Assembly (NCBI GenBank): GCA_934148995.1
Contig: CAKPDM010000006.1
Span: 23,140-87,139 of the forward strand
Source of the DNA: an uncultured Bacilli bacterium
GTDB lineage: Bacteria > Bacillota_I > Bacilli_A > RF39 > UBA660
Direction: 5' to 3'
Length of the DNA: 64,000 nt
Shown one piece after another: positions 18,267 through 27,650 of the stretch. Each line of letters opens with the position of its first letter. Positions within the stretch are counted from its first letter, which is position 1. Under the pieces are notes generated by a model, which was given only the letters and a program-made list of their open reading frames with translations, was not told where the DNA came from and ran no database searches. The position numbers were made by a program, and so were the translations under genes.

Positions 18267-18295
18267 TTGACTTTTTTCTTATTTCGTGGTATAAT
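18267..18295 (+). promoter_or_regulatory. Distal promoter of adhesin operon
   Basis: TTGACT, 17 bp, TATAAT. The -10 context (GTGGTATAAT then TAG-CAC) is repeated at the proximal promoter 84 bp downstream. Confidence 0.7.
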
Positions 18296-18350
18296 CTAGC
18301 CACAAATGAGGAAGGGTTGGCAGCAAGATGAGCTATAAAAGATAAAACTC

Positions 18351-18379
18351 TTGCTATTTAAACACTTTGGTGGTATAAT
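18351..18379 (+). promoter_or_regulatory. Proximal promoter of adhesin operon
   Basis: TTGCTA, 17 bp, TATAAT, ending about 30 bp before the adhesin start. Its -10 region is a near copy of the distal promoter's, including the following CAC-ATG-GA bases, so the promoter segment appears duplicated. Confidence 0.7.
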
Positions 18380-18410
18380 ATAGGCACCAATGGAGATTAG
18401 GGGGATAAAT

Positions 18411-20237
18411 ATGAAAAAAGATAATCTAAAAAGATTGGGAATGTTATCATTAGTAGTAATGATGATTAGTTCATTTTTTTCAGGACTTGTATTAAATGTA
18501 GAAGCAACATCTGTTCCAAAGTCTTTTACAGCTAAGTCTGAAAAAACACTTGATGGTTATATTGCTAACTATCATTTTGGTAAGAAAATAAACAGTAATG
18601 GCGGATATGTTTACTGTAATAATATTCACAAAGGAACTCCTCATGGAGAAAAGATGACACTTGTAGGAGAAGCTCCTGCAGGAATCGCTTACATCTTAGA
18701 AAATGGTTATCCGTCTAAAAGTATCACAGGAAATAGTGATTATGATTACTATATTACACAAGCTGCTGTTTGGTGGTATTTAGATGATACAACTGGTTCA
18801 AGCAACTTATCAACTAGTTTCAAAACAAACGGAAGTGACCCTAAAGGATTAAGAAAGTATGTTAAAACACTAGTAACTAATGCTAAAAAGGTAAAAAGTT
18901 ACTCAACACCAAGTCTTTCTATCAATAATAGTAATGCGAATATGACTTTATCTAGTGATAAAAACTATTATGTGTCTAATTCAATTAATATTAAAGGTAG
19001 TAACTTAAGTGGTAATTATAAAGTTTCATTATCTGGCGCACCAAGTGGTACTAAGGTAGTAAATGCTTCAAATTCAAAAGAAACAAATTCATTTGCTAGT
19101 AATGAAAGCTTTAAAGTTATGGTTCCAGTAGCAAGTGCTCAAAATATTAAAACTACTATTACTGTTAATGTTAGTGCTAAAGGAACAGTTAATAAAGCTT
19201 ATGAATATAAGTCATCTGATACTTCTGTACAGAATGTATATGGAAAAGCTTTATATCCAACTAATAGTAAGTTATCTGCTAAGACAACTCTTAGTCTAGC
19301 TACAAGTAAAGTATCAATTACAAAAATTGATTCAAGAACAAAAGAAGGATTAGCTGGAGCAGAATTTACTTTATTAGATAGCTCTGGTAATAAAATTACA
19401 TCATGGACTTCAACAACAAAAGCTCATGTAATTCAAAACTTACCTAACGGTACTTATACTTTAAAAGAAACAAAAGCACCTACAGGTTATAAAATTAGTA
19501 AAGAAGAAACAAAATTCACTATTAGCGATAGTAATCGTAATATTGAATTAAAAGTCGAAAACGTTTCTTATAGTAAAGTGTCAATAATCAAGGTTGATTC
19601 TAAAACAAAGGCTGTTTTAGCTGGAGCAGAATTTACTTTATATGATAATTCTGGTAAGAAGATTACATCATGGACTTCAACTGGTAAAGCTCATGTAATT
19701 CAAAACTTAGCAAATGGTACTTATACTTTAAAAGAAACAAAAGCACCAGCTGGTTATAAAATCAGTACTGCTGAAACTAAGTTCACTATTAGTGATACTA
19801 ATCGTGATATAACAATTAGAGTTGAAAATACAGCACTAACTAAATTAGCTAGTATTGTAAAAGTAGATAAAGCTACTGGTCAACCTCTTGCAGGAGCTCA
19901 CTTAGTAGTAAAAAATGAACAAGGAGAAGTTATTGCTGACTTTGTTAGTACCGAAGATCCTTATGTCATTAAAGAATTAAAAGATGGTAAGTATGCTGTA
20001 TACGAAGTAGAGGCACCAAGTGGTTACAAGAAGAACGAAGCTACATATTACTTTACAATTAGTGATGGTAATACAGTTGCTAGTGTTACTGTAGAAAACG
20101 AAAAAGAAGACGAAGTAGTGGAAGTTCCTGATACAGGAAGTAATGATTCAGTAATACCTGTTGCTCTTGGTTCAATTGCTCTATTATCCGGTGTTGGTTT
20201 AGTATACAATAATGGAAAGAAACAAAAACAAAAATAA
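18411..20237 (+). CDS. Sortase-anchored thioester/SpaA-type adhesin
   Basis: A 608-aa cell-wall protein. Order: signal peptide (1-35); thioester domain with C69 and Q117 (TQAAVWWY), the pair that forms an internal Cys-Gln thioester for covalent host binding; a beta-rich middle (about 165-295); three SpaA/Cna_B-like repeats starting near 298, 388 and 478, each with a VxITKID-type lysine and a GTYTLKETKAP-type glutamate consistent with isopeptide bonds; and a C-terminal sorting signal VPDTG (near 571), a membrane helix and a lysine-rich tail. AGGGGGA precedes the ATG. A sortase gene overlaps its end. Confidence 0.88.
   Translation: MKKDNLKRLGMLSLVVMMISSFFSGLVLNVEATSVPKSFTAKSEKTLDGYIANYHFGKKINSNGGYVYCNNIHKGTPHGEKMTLVGEAPAGIAYILENGYPSKSITGNSDYDYYITQAAVWWYLDDTTGSSNLSTSFKTNGSDPKGLRKYVKTLVTNAKKVKSYSTPSLSINNSNANMTLSSDKNYYVSNSINIKGSNLSGNYKVSLSGAPSGTKVVNASNSKETNSFASNESFKVMVPVASAQNIKTTITVNVSAKGTVNKAYEYKSSDTSVQNVYGKALYPTNSKLSAKTTLSLATSKVSITKIDSRTKEGLAGAEFTLLDSSGNKITSWTSTTKAHVIQNLPNGTYTLKETKAPTGYKISKEETKFTISDSNRNIELKVENVSYSKVSIIKVDSKTKAVLAGAEFTLYDNSGKKITSWTSTGKAHVIQNLANGTYTLKETKAPAGYKISTAETKFTISDTNRDITIRVENTALTKLASIVKVDKATGQPLAGAHLVVKNEQGEVIADFVSTEDPYVIKELKDGKYAVYEVEAPSGYKKNEATYYFTISDGNTVASVTVENEKEDEVVEVPDTGSNDSVIPVALGSIALLSGVGLVYNNGKKQKQK
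19300..19845 (+). repeat. Two tandem ~270-bp repeats encoding SpaA domains
   Basis: The first two SpaA-like domains are near-identical at DNA level over long stretches (for example CATCATGGACTTCAAC and the alanine-histidine-valine segment), in contrast to the third, which is diverged. Recombination between them could change stalk length. Confidence 0.75.
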
Positions 20238-20859
20238 TAAGACATTTTCCAATATAATTACACTGTTAATAGCAGTGGTTATAGTAGCTGGTCTTTTCCT
20301 TATGTTTTATAACTTCATTAACAAAAAACGTTTAGTTGCTTATGATTATATCAACGAGCAACTAAACACCAATGTTGATGTTAAGAATATAACTTCAACT
20401 GATGATGGAGAACAAAAACAAGCAGAGGAAGAGACTCAAGAAGATAATGATTTAGAACATTATATAGGTTATTTGGAGATACCAAAAATAGGATTTAATA
20501 GGGGCTTTTATAATATTGAGTCTCCCCAAAATACGGTGGAGAGTAATATTCAGGTAATTAAGGGAAGCTCAATGCCAACAAAGAAAAATGGCAACCTAAT
20601 TATAGCTGGTCACTCTGGGACTGGTTGGAAGGCTTTCTTTAATGATTTATATCAATTAAATGTTGGTGATCAAGCTATAGTTACTTATAAAGATCACAAA
20701 TATACATATCAAATTGAAGATATATCAAAACAAGCAAAGACAGGTACTCTTACAATTAAGAGAAACAAAACAAAGACAACATTGACACTAATTACGTGTA
20801 CAAATAACGATAGCACAACTCAAACCATATATGTGGCGAGTCTAGTTAATGTATCATAG
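20212..20859 (+). CDS. Sortase, catalytic Arg position substituted
   Basis: A 215-aa membrane-anchored transpeptidase: N-terminal helix (about 13-34), an acidic linker, and a sortase beta-barrel with H134 in AGHSGTG and C196 in TLITCTNN. The usual downstream arginine (in an R-x-V-V-x-A context) is replaced: the matching stretch reads TTQTIYVAS, giving Gln/Thr. It overlaps the adhesin gene by 26 bp and is presumably its partner, recognising VPDTG. Class is uncertain; the short size fits class D/E-like enzymes. The missing Arg may affect activity or reflect an unusual subfamily. Confidence 0.82.
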   Translation: MERNKNKNNKTFSNIITLLIAVVIVAGLFLMFYNFINKKRLVAYDYINEQLNTNVDVKNITSTDDGEQKQAEEETQEDNDLEHYIGYLEIPKIGFNRGFYNIESPQNTVESNIQVIKGSSMPTKKNGNLIIAGHSGTGWKAFFNDLYQLNVGDQAIVTYKDHKYTYQIEDISKQAKTGTLTIKRNKTKTTLTLITCTNNDSTTQTIYVASLVNVS

Positions 20860-20879
20860 AATAAAAGGGGGTGTTGGTG

Positions 20880-21719
20880 ATGAGTCCAGTATCGTTAAAT
20901 GAAAAATTAAATATTATTTGGAGTGTGATCTCCTCATCACCTCTTTACTTTGTATTTTTCTTAGCAATAGCAGTGCTAATATACTTATTTAGTACTACTA
21001 ATAATGCTAATAGAAAACAAAGTAAAAAAACATATTTTCTAATTTACTCAGCTTTCTTTATATACCTTATAATTCAGTATGGAGGAAGTTTTGGTACACT
21101 TGTAGATTATGCAGTTAATCAAGTATTTATTGGCTATTACTTTCCTAATATAGTAATATACATTATGATACTTTTAATTGCTACTATAATTACTTTAGTT
21201 AGCATCTTTAGTAAAAAGGTATCTAGAGTAATTAAAATACTAAACTCAATCATTTATGGATTGTTAGTTTACTTTCTAGTTTTAGTACTAAGTCTTGTTA
21301 ACAGTTTAAAGGTTAATGTCTTTGATTTAACAGCTTTGTATAGTAGTGAGAAAGTTCGTAGTCTTTTAGAATTTAGCATGTTCTTATTTGTTACTTGGGT
21401 CTTGGTTTTAGTGGCATTTCATTTCGTACGTAAGTTTCAAGAAAAGAAGACAAAAACAGAAGAATTTACTAATTACAATGTAGTTCGTGATTTCGTAGAT
21501 AAAGAAGTTTTCATACCCCAAAAAACAGAAAACGTTTATATAAAACCACCAGTTGTTTCAGAACAACCAGTGGTCCAAGAAGCTAAACAAGACCCATTTA
21601 CTTTAGAAGATTATAAATTAATGCTTAAAATTTTAAAAGAAGAAAAAGAAAAAGAAGAACAGAGACAATCTAACCCCTTAACGGATTTAAATAGATTGTA
21701 TCAAGGAATAGGAGAATAG
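20880..21719 (+). CDS. Membrane protein in adhesin-sortase operon
   Basis: A 279-aa protein with about five membrane helices in the first 190 residues and a charged cytoplasmic tail rich in Glu, Lys and Pro-Val repeats. I do not recognise the family. The ATG at 20880 follows AAAGGGGGTG; the GTG at 20871 lies within that site. It is the third gene after the adhesin and sortase, before a strong terminator, so a role in their export, anchoring or sensing is plausible but unproven. Confidence 0.6.
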   Translation: MSPVSLNEKLNIIWSVISSSPLYFVFFLAIAVLIYLFSTTNNANRKQSKKTYFLIYSAFFIYLIIQYGGSFGTLVDYAVNQVFIGYYFPNIVIYIMILLIATIITLVSIFSKKVSRVIKILNSIIYGLLVYFLVLVLSLVNSLKVNVFDLTALYSSEKVRSLLEFSMFLFVTWVLVLVAFHFVRKFQEKKTKTEEFTNYNVVRDFVDKEVFIPQKTENVYIKPPVVSEQPVVQEAKQDPFTLEDYKLMLKILKEEKEKEEQRQSNPLTDLNRLYQGIGE

Positions 21720-21740
21720 AAAAAATCTATTCTTTTTTTT
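21714..21740 (+). terminator. Adhesin operon terminator
   Basis: GAATAGA-AAAAA-TCTATTC followed by eight T, overlapping the stop of the membrane protein gene. Confidence 0.85.
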
Positions 21741-21801
21741 GCCTTTGCTAGATTTACATGGTGTTTTAAGTTATAATAATGTAGAAGGGAGAGGAAGGAA
21801 G

Positions 21802-23895
21802 ATGGATTTAGAACAGTTAAATGCTGAACAGAAAAAAGCAGTATTATATAATGACGGACCTCTTCTTATTCTAGCAGGAGCAGGAAGTGGAAAAACTAAA
21901 GTATTAACAACCAAGATCACGTATTTGATTAAGGAAAAACAAGTATCACCATATGAGATACTTGCTATTACTTTTACTAATAAAGCCGCTAAAGAAATGA
22001 AAGAGCGAGTTGAAAATTTAATCGGTGAAGAAGCAAGATGGATACAGATTTCAACCTTTCATTCTTTTGGGTTAAAACTACTAAGAGAAAATTGTAAAGA
22101 ACTAGGTTATGAACCTAATTTTGTAATTATGGATAGCGATGATTCTTTAACGATTGTTAAGAAAATAGTTAAAGAACTTAACTATGATGTAAAACAGTAT
22201 AATCCGAAAGCGATTAAAAATAAAATAAGTAGTTGTAAAAATGAATTAATGAGTCCCAAAGACTATGAAAAATATATTGGTAATGACTATGATAAAGTTA
22301 TTTATGAAGTATATGAAAGATATGAAGAAAAGTTAAAAAGTAGCAATGCGGTTGATTTTGATGATTTATTAGTACTTCCTATAAAGTTATTCCGTAAGAA
22401 TAAAGATATCTTAGAGCATTATCAAAATAGATATAAATACATCTTGATAGATGAATATCAGGATACCAATGAAGCGCAATATATCTTATCAAAAATGATA
22501 AGTGCTAAGTATAAAAACATTTGTGTGGTGGGAGATGCTGATCAGGCGATATATGGTTTTAGAGGTGCTAATTACAAAAATATTTTAAACTTTGAAAAAG
22601 ATTATAAAAATGCTCTTAGCATTAAGCTAGAACAGAATTATCGTTCTACTAAAAATATTTTGGATGCTGCTAACTGTGTTATCAAGAATAATCAAAGTAG
22701 AAAAGAAAAGAATCTTTGGTCCACTAAGGGTGATGGCGAAAAAGTTACTTATTACCGAGCTTATGACCAGTTAGATGAAGCACATCAAGTAGCAAGCTTT
22801 ATTAAAAAAATACAAAAAGCTGGTAAGCCACTTAATGAAGTAGCTATTCTTTATAGAACTAATGCTCAATCCCGTGTAATGGAAGAGGAATTACTAAAAG
22901 ATAGTATTCCGTATCATATAGTTGGTGGTTTAAGTTTCTATTCACGAAAAGAAATTAAAGATTTATTGGCATATTTAAAATTAATCTATAATGAAAAAGA
23001 TGATGTTAGTTTTTTAAGAGTAATTAATACTCCTAAAAGAGGTATTGGCCTAAAATCTATTCAAGCATTACAAACAAGAGCAGATGAAAACAACTCAAGT
23101 TTATTTGAAGCGATAGATGGGGGTAAAGAACAAGCTTTTAAAGATATGATTTTAACTTTAAAGAAAGAAGCAGAGAAGGTTAGTTTAACAGAATTAATCG
23201 ATAAAGTCTTAGATGCTAGTTCAATGAAGAAAGAATTAGAATCAGAAAAAACTATTGAAGCAGAAGTAAGACTTGAGAACTTGAAAGAGTTTAAATCTAT
23301 TACTAAAGCTTTTGAAGAAAGATTAGGTTTAGTATCATTAGAAGACTTTTTATATGAAGTTAGTTTAGTTAATGATAAAGATGAATATAGTGATGGAACT
23401 GATAAAGTTAGTTTGATGACAGTTCACTCTGTTAAAGGTTTGGAATTTGATATCGTTTTTGTTATTGGATTAGAAGAAGGAATCTTTCCTCATATGAATA
23501 GCTTATATAGTAGTTATGATGTGGAAGAAGAGCGAAGACTTTGTTATGTTGCAATAACTAGAGCGAAAGAAAAACTATATCTATTTAATGCTAGACGAAG
23601 AGTTCTTTTTGGTAATGAACAAATTAATCCGCCAAGTAGATTCTTAGGAGAGATAGATAAATCACTATTAGAAACTAATAATAGTGCTAGTAGGGAACCT
23701 GAAAAGAAAATAGTTTTAGAAAATGTCTTAAGAGAAGAAGAGGTTGACTATGCAGTAGGTGATTATGTTGTTCATGATCACTTTGGAAGAGGAAAGGTAC
23801 TAGAAGTTACCAACTCCTTAGTAACAGTAGCTTTTCCCCTACCATATGGTGTTAAAAAGTTACTTAAGAATCATAAGAGTTTAGCAAAGGTTTAA
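21802..23895 (+). CDS. pcrA: ATP-dependent DNA helicase PcrA
   Basis: A 698-aa superfamily 1 helicase (UvrD/PcrA/Rep). Walker A AGAGSGKT is at 25-32; other motifs include FTNKAAKEMKERV (Ia), LIDEYQDTN (Walker B), VVGDADQAIYGFRGA (III), LEQNYRST (IV), SLMTVHSVKGLEFD (V) and RLCYVAITRAK (VI). The C-terminal tail has the PcrA-type VGDYVVHDHFGRGKV segment that contacts RNA polymerase. The start at 21802 follows GGAAGGAAG. In Bacillus pcrA and ligA are adjacent; here two genes separate them. Confidence 0.95.
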   Translation: MDLEQLNAEQKKAVLYNDGPLLILAGAGSGKTKVLTTKITYLIKEKQVSPYEILAITFTNKAAKEMKERVENLIGEEARWIQISTFHSFGLKLLRENCKELGYEPNFVIMDSDDSLTIVKKIVKELNYDVKQYNPKAIKNKISSCKNELMSPKDYEKYIGNDYDKVIYEVYERYEEKLKSSNAVDFDDLLVLPIKLFRKNKDILEHYQNRYKYILIDEYQDTNEAQYILSKMISAKYKNICVVGDADQAIYGFRGANYKNILNFEKDYKNALSIKLEQNYRSTKNILDAANCVIKNNQSRKEKNLWSTKGDGEKVTYYRAYDQLDEAHQVASFIKKIQKAGKPLNEVAILYRTNAQSRVMEEELLKDSIPYHIVGGLSFYSRKEIKDLLAYLKLIYNEKDDVSFLRVINTPKRGIGLKSIQALQTRADENNSSLFEAIDGGKEQAFKDMILTLKKEAEKVSLTELIDKVLDASSMKKELESEKTIEAEVRLENLKEFKSITKAFEERLGLVSLEDFLYEVSLVNDKDEYSDGTDKVSLMTVHSVKGLEFDIVFVIGLEEGIFPHMNSLYSSYDVEEERRLCYVAITRAKEKLYLFNARRRVLFGNEQINPPSRFLGEIDKSLLETNNSASREPEKKIVLENVLREEEVDYAVGDYVVHDHFGRGKVLEVTNSLVTVAFPLPYGVKKLLKNHKSLAKV

Positions 23896-24069
23896 TAGTT
23901 GAAGAGTGATATTATTGAAGTAATAAAAGATAAGGAAATATTTTATTAATCTTGGTTATTATAATAAAATGTTGGTAGGCTACTTATTAATCCTTTTAGT
24001 TTATTAGATGACGAATAAAAAAATAAGTAATGATACTTAGTTAGTGTGTTACATTGGGAGGTTTTGAAA

Positions 24070-24777
24070 ATGAATGATTTAATTAAAGAAAATTATCACT
24101 TAGAAATGTCAAGAAGCAAGAGTTTTGGAATTAAGGCGGTTTTGGTTAATGATGAAACTAAAGCAAAAGTGTTATTGCTTGATAGTGAAATAAATAAATT
24201 GTGTAAGTCTTCAATAATTAAGGAAAGTTTACGTAATAATAATAAATTAGTTGTTAACTATGATATTGATAGTTTCAATTTTTTAGCAGTTATCAAACGT
24301 TAAGATGGAAAAACTTTAGCAGCAGACTTAACAGATTCTTATGATGCAGCTATTGATAGACTTTCTGACTATTTAGTTTGGATTTGTCCTGACTATGCAG
24401 CAATTTATGATGACATAGATAGAAAGTTAGATGCCGCTTATGGAATGATCTTTTCTGCTGATATTAATGGTTATTATAAAGAGGCAGAAAAGAAAAAAAT
24501 TATACCAATGAAAAAGAAAGAATCTTCATTTTTTCTAATGTTTTCTGGTATTAATAGTGCACTACGTAATGATAGAGATATGTTTCTAACAGTTACAAAA
24601 GAAGGAGATAGATATAGGATTAGTCTTAATGACACGAATAATGAAGAAAATAATGCAGTTATTACATCTGATGACTTAGTTGATGGATTAGTAATTGTTA
24701 ATAAAAAAATTAAAACAGAGAAGGGAAAAGTTTATGCAAAGAACATTATTAGTAATGGCAGCAGGAATGGGAAGTAG
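24070..24777 (+). pseudogene. Unknown gene interrupted by one in-frame TAA
   Basis: From the ATG at 24070 (after GGGAGG) the frame runs 77 codons to TAA at 24301-24303, then continues open in the same frame to 24777. The sequence on both sides looks coding: the downstream part begins DGKTLAADLTDSYDAAIDRLSDY with no ribosome binding site of its own before the in-frame ATG at 24445. A single nonsense change (for example from GAA) would explain it. The 235-aa reconstructed protein is soluble and matches no family that I recognise. Its end overlaps the next gene by 44 bp. Confidence 0.6.
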
Positions 24778-25630
24778 ATTTGGAGGACTTAAACAAATAG
24801 AACCAATGGGTCCTAATGGAGAGTTCTTAATCGACTATTCTATTTATGATGCTAAATTAGCAGGATTTACGAAAGTAGTATTTATTATTAAAGAAGAAAA
24901 TTATAATTTATTTAAAGAAACAGTAGGAAAGAGAGTAGAGTCACATATTGAAACAGAATATGTTTTTCAAGATGCTAGTAACCTAGAAGAAGTATATCCT
25001 CCTTTAAAAGAAAGAGTAAAACCACTTGGAACTGGGCATGCTATATTATGTGCTAAAGATAAAATTGATACTCCTTTTGCTATCATCAATGCTGATGATT
25101 TTTATGGAAGAGATGCTTATTTTGTCGCTAGTAAATATCTAGATACAATTGATGATGAACACTATGCAGTAGTTGGTTACTCTGTAAGTAAGACATTAAG
25201 TCCTAATGGAGCAGCTAAAAGAGGAATTTGTAAGGAAGAAAATGGTGAGTTAGTAGATTTAATTGAGAGTAGTGTTGAAAGAGTTAATGGTGAGATAGTC
25301 GCTTCTCCTTTAAATGGTAGTGAACCTTTCAAAGTAACAGAAGATACGTTAGTATCAATGAATTTACTTTTATTTACACCACAAATATTCGAAGTACTAG
25401 AGAAAAAATTAACTGTGTTCTTAGAAGAAAACAAAGAAGATTTATCAAAATGTGAATTTTTAATACCAGATGTGGTAAGAACTGCAATGAATGAAAAAGC
25501 AGTAACTGTTGATTTATTAAAAACTGATAGTGTCTGGCATGGTGTAACTTATCGTGAAGATAAAGAGGAAGTAGTAACTGCTATTAATAAATTAATTGAA
25601 GAAAAAGTTTATCCAAATAAGCTTTGGTAG
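24734..25630 (+). CDS. Sugar-phosphate-type nucleotidyltransferase
   Basis: A 298-aa NTP transferase. The N-terminal nucleotide-binding signature is MAAGMGSRFGGLKQIEPMGP (residues about 7-26), followed by GTGHAILCAKD and INADDFYG, with an Asp pair likely to bind magnesium. Such enzymes make NDP-sugars or NDP-aminoalcohols for wall polymers; the substrate is not evident. The start at 24734 is set by GAGAAGGG upstream and lies inside the end of the broken gene before it. ligA follows after 15 bp. Confidence 0.82.
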   Translation: MQRTLLVMAAGMGSRFGGLKQIEPMGPNGEFLIDYSIYDAKLAGFTKVVFIIKEENYNLFKETVGKRVESHIETEYVFQDASNLEEVYPPLKERVKPLGTGHAILCAKDKIDTPFAIINADDFYGRDAYFVASKYLDTIDDEHYAVVGYSVSKTLSPNGAAKRGICKEENGELVDLIESSVERVNGEIVASPLNGSEPFKVTEDTLVSMNLLLFTPQIFEVLEKKLTVFLEENKEDLSKCEFLIPDVVRTAMNEKAVTVDLLKTDSVWHGVTYREDKEEVVTAINKLIEEKVYPNKLW

Positions 25631-25645
25631 AGGAGATGATTAGCC

Positions 25646-27646
25646 ATGAATCAAGAATCAATAGAAAGAATGAATGAGTTAATTGATATCTTAAATGATG
25701 CCAATTACAACTATTACGTTAAAGATAATCCCACTATTACTGACCAGGAATTTGATAAGTATTTAAGAGAATTAGAAACGATTGAAAAAAATCATCCTGA
25801 TTGGAAAAGAGAAGATTCACCAACATTACACGTTGGTGGGGAAGTAATAGAGTCATTTAAAAAAGTAGAACACACTATTCCTATGCTTTCTTTAGGAGAT
25901 GTGTTTAGTGAAGAAGAAATACTTGCTTTTCTAAAGAGAATTGAAAGTAATGGTTTTCATCCGGAATATGTATGTGAATTAAAGATAGATGGTTTATCTG
26001 TTTCTCTACATTATGAAAATGGTATCTTTGTATCAGCTTCTACGCGTGGTAATGGAGTAGTTGGTGAAGATATTACGCATAATGTTAAAACGATTAAAAG
26101 TATTCCTCTTAAATTAAAAGAACCAGTGACGATCGAAGTTCGTGGGGAAATATTTATGAGTAAAGATACTTTAAAGAAGCTTAACGAAGAAAGAAAAGAG
26201 AAGAATTTACCACTTCTTCAAAATACTAGAAATGCTGCTGCTGGTTCTATTAGACAGTTAGATTCTAAAGTTGCTGCTAAACGTAATCTAGATGCTTTTC
26301 TTTATCATTTACCTAATCCGTTAGATTATGGTATTAAAACTCACCATGAAGCGCTTGAATACTTTAATCATCTAGGATTTAAAACTAATCCTAATAACAA
26401 AGTAGTTAAAAATATCGATGAAGTTATGGCTTATATTCATGAAAAAGGAAAGCTTCGTGATAGTCTTCCTTATGATATTGATGGTATCGTTATTAAAGTT
26501 GATTCGATTGAAACACAACAAAAGTTGGGTTATACAGCGAAAACTCCACGTTGGGCGATTGCTTATAAATTCCCAGCTAAAGAGGTATTAACAAAATTAA
26601 AAGACATTCTCTTTACTGTAGGAAGAACTGGTCAGATAACACCAAATGCTATTTTGGAACCAGTTATTGTTATGGGAAGTACTATATCAAGAGCAACTCT
26701 TCATAATGATATGTATGTTAAAGAAAAAGATTTAAAAATTGGTGATATCGTTTCCATTAGAAAAGCAGGAGATGTTATTCCTGAAGTAGTAGAAGCTAAG
26801 AAAGATAGAAGAAATGGTACTGAAAAGGACTTTGAAATGATTAGTGAATGTCCAATCTGTTCGACTAAATTAGTTAAGAAAGATGAACAAGTTGATTATT
26901 ACTGTCCTAATAAATTGTGTCCTGCAAGACACGTGGAAAGTTTTATTCATTTTGTATCAAAAGGGGCAATGAATATTCAAGGTTTAGGAGACCAGATAAT
27001 GGAAGACCTTTATAACTTTCATTTTATTAATAGAATTAGCGATATTTATTTATTAAAAAATCATAAAGAAGATTTAGTTAATTTAGAAGGTTATGGTGAT
27101 AAGTCGATAAGTAAGCTTTTAGAAGCGATAGAAAATAGTAAAGAAAATTCTTTAGAAAGATTATTATTTGGTCTTGGTATTCCTCATGTTGGTAAAGAAA
27201 AAGCGAAGATACTAGCAGAAGAGTTTGAGACGATGGATAATTTAATGACTGCAACAGAAGAGATGTTAACTTCTCTTGATGATATTGGAGGAGTAATTGC
27301 AAGTTGTGTAGTAGAATATTTCCGTAATGAAGATAATATTAAACTAATTGATGAATTAAAAGAACTTGGTCTTAATATGAAGTATCTTGGTAAGAAAAAA
27401 GTATTAGATGAAAACTTTGCAGGTAAAAGATTTGTTCTTACTGGAACTCTTCAAGAACTAACTCGTGATGTTGCAAAAGATATGATTGTAACAAAAGGTG
27501 GAAAGTGTATTGAAAGTGTTTCTTCTAAGACCAATGTAGTAATAGTAGGAGAAAATCCTGGTAGTAAATATGATAAAGCGAGAACTCTTGGAATACCTAT
27601 TTGGCGTGAAAAAGAATTCTTAGAAAAGTTAGGAAAGGAAAGTTAG
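25646..27646 (+). CDS. ligA: NAD-dependent DNA ligase
   Basis: A 666-aa bacterial ligase that seals nicks during replication and repair. Order: Ia domain for NMN binding (1-60), adenylation domain with catalytic K113 in KIDGLS, OB-fold, a Cys4 zinc finger (CPIC near 400 and CPNKLC near 415), helix-hairpin-helix repeats (about 440-570), and a BRCT domain at the end (KRFVLTGTL). The ATG follows GAGGAG. It is close to the common family length and intact. Confidence 0.97.
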   Translation: MNQESIERMNELIDILNDANYNYYVKDNPTITDQEFDKYLRELETIEKNHPDWKREDSPTLHVGGEVIESFKKVEHTIPMLSLGDVFSEEEILAFLKRIESNGFHPEYVCELKIDGLSVSLHYENGIFVSASTRGNGVVGEDITHNVKTIKSIPLKLKEPVTIEVRGEIFMSKDTLKKLNEERKEKNLPLLQNTRNAAAGSIRQLDSKVAAKRNLDAFLYHLPNPLDYGIKTHHEALEYFNHLGFKTNPNNKVVKNIDEVMAYIHEKGKLRDSLPYDIDGIVIKVDSIETQQKLGYTAKTPRWAIAYKFPAKEVLTKLKDILFTVGRTGQITPNAILEPVIVMGSTISRATLHNDMYVKEKDLKIGDIVSIRKAGDVIPEVVEAKKDRRNGTEKDFEMISECPICSTKLVKKDEQVDYYCPNKLCPARHVESFIHFVSKGAMNIQGLGDQIMEDLYNFHFINRISDIYLLKNHKEDLVNLEGYGDKSISKLLEAIENSKENSLERLLFGLGIPHVGKEKAKILAEEFETMDNLMTATEEMLTSLDDIGGVIASCVVEYFRNEDNIKLIDELKELGLNMKYLGKKKVLDENFAGKRFVLTGTLQELTRDVAKDMIVTKGGKCIESVSSKTNVVIVGENPGSKYDKARTLGIPIWREKEFLEKLGKES

Positions 27647-27650
27647 TAGT

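Noticed and set aside
18306..18338. Ten-codon ORF between the two adhesin promoters
   Set aside because: It is most simply a relic of promoter duplication; there is no ribosome site and no other support.
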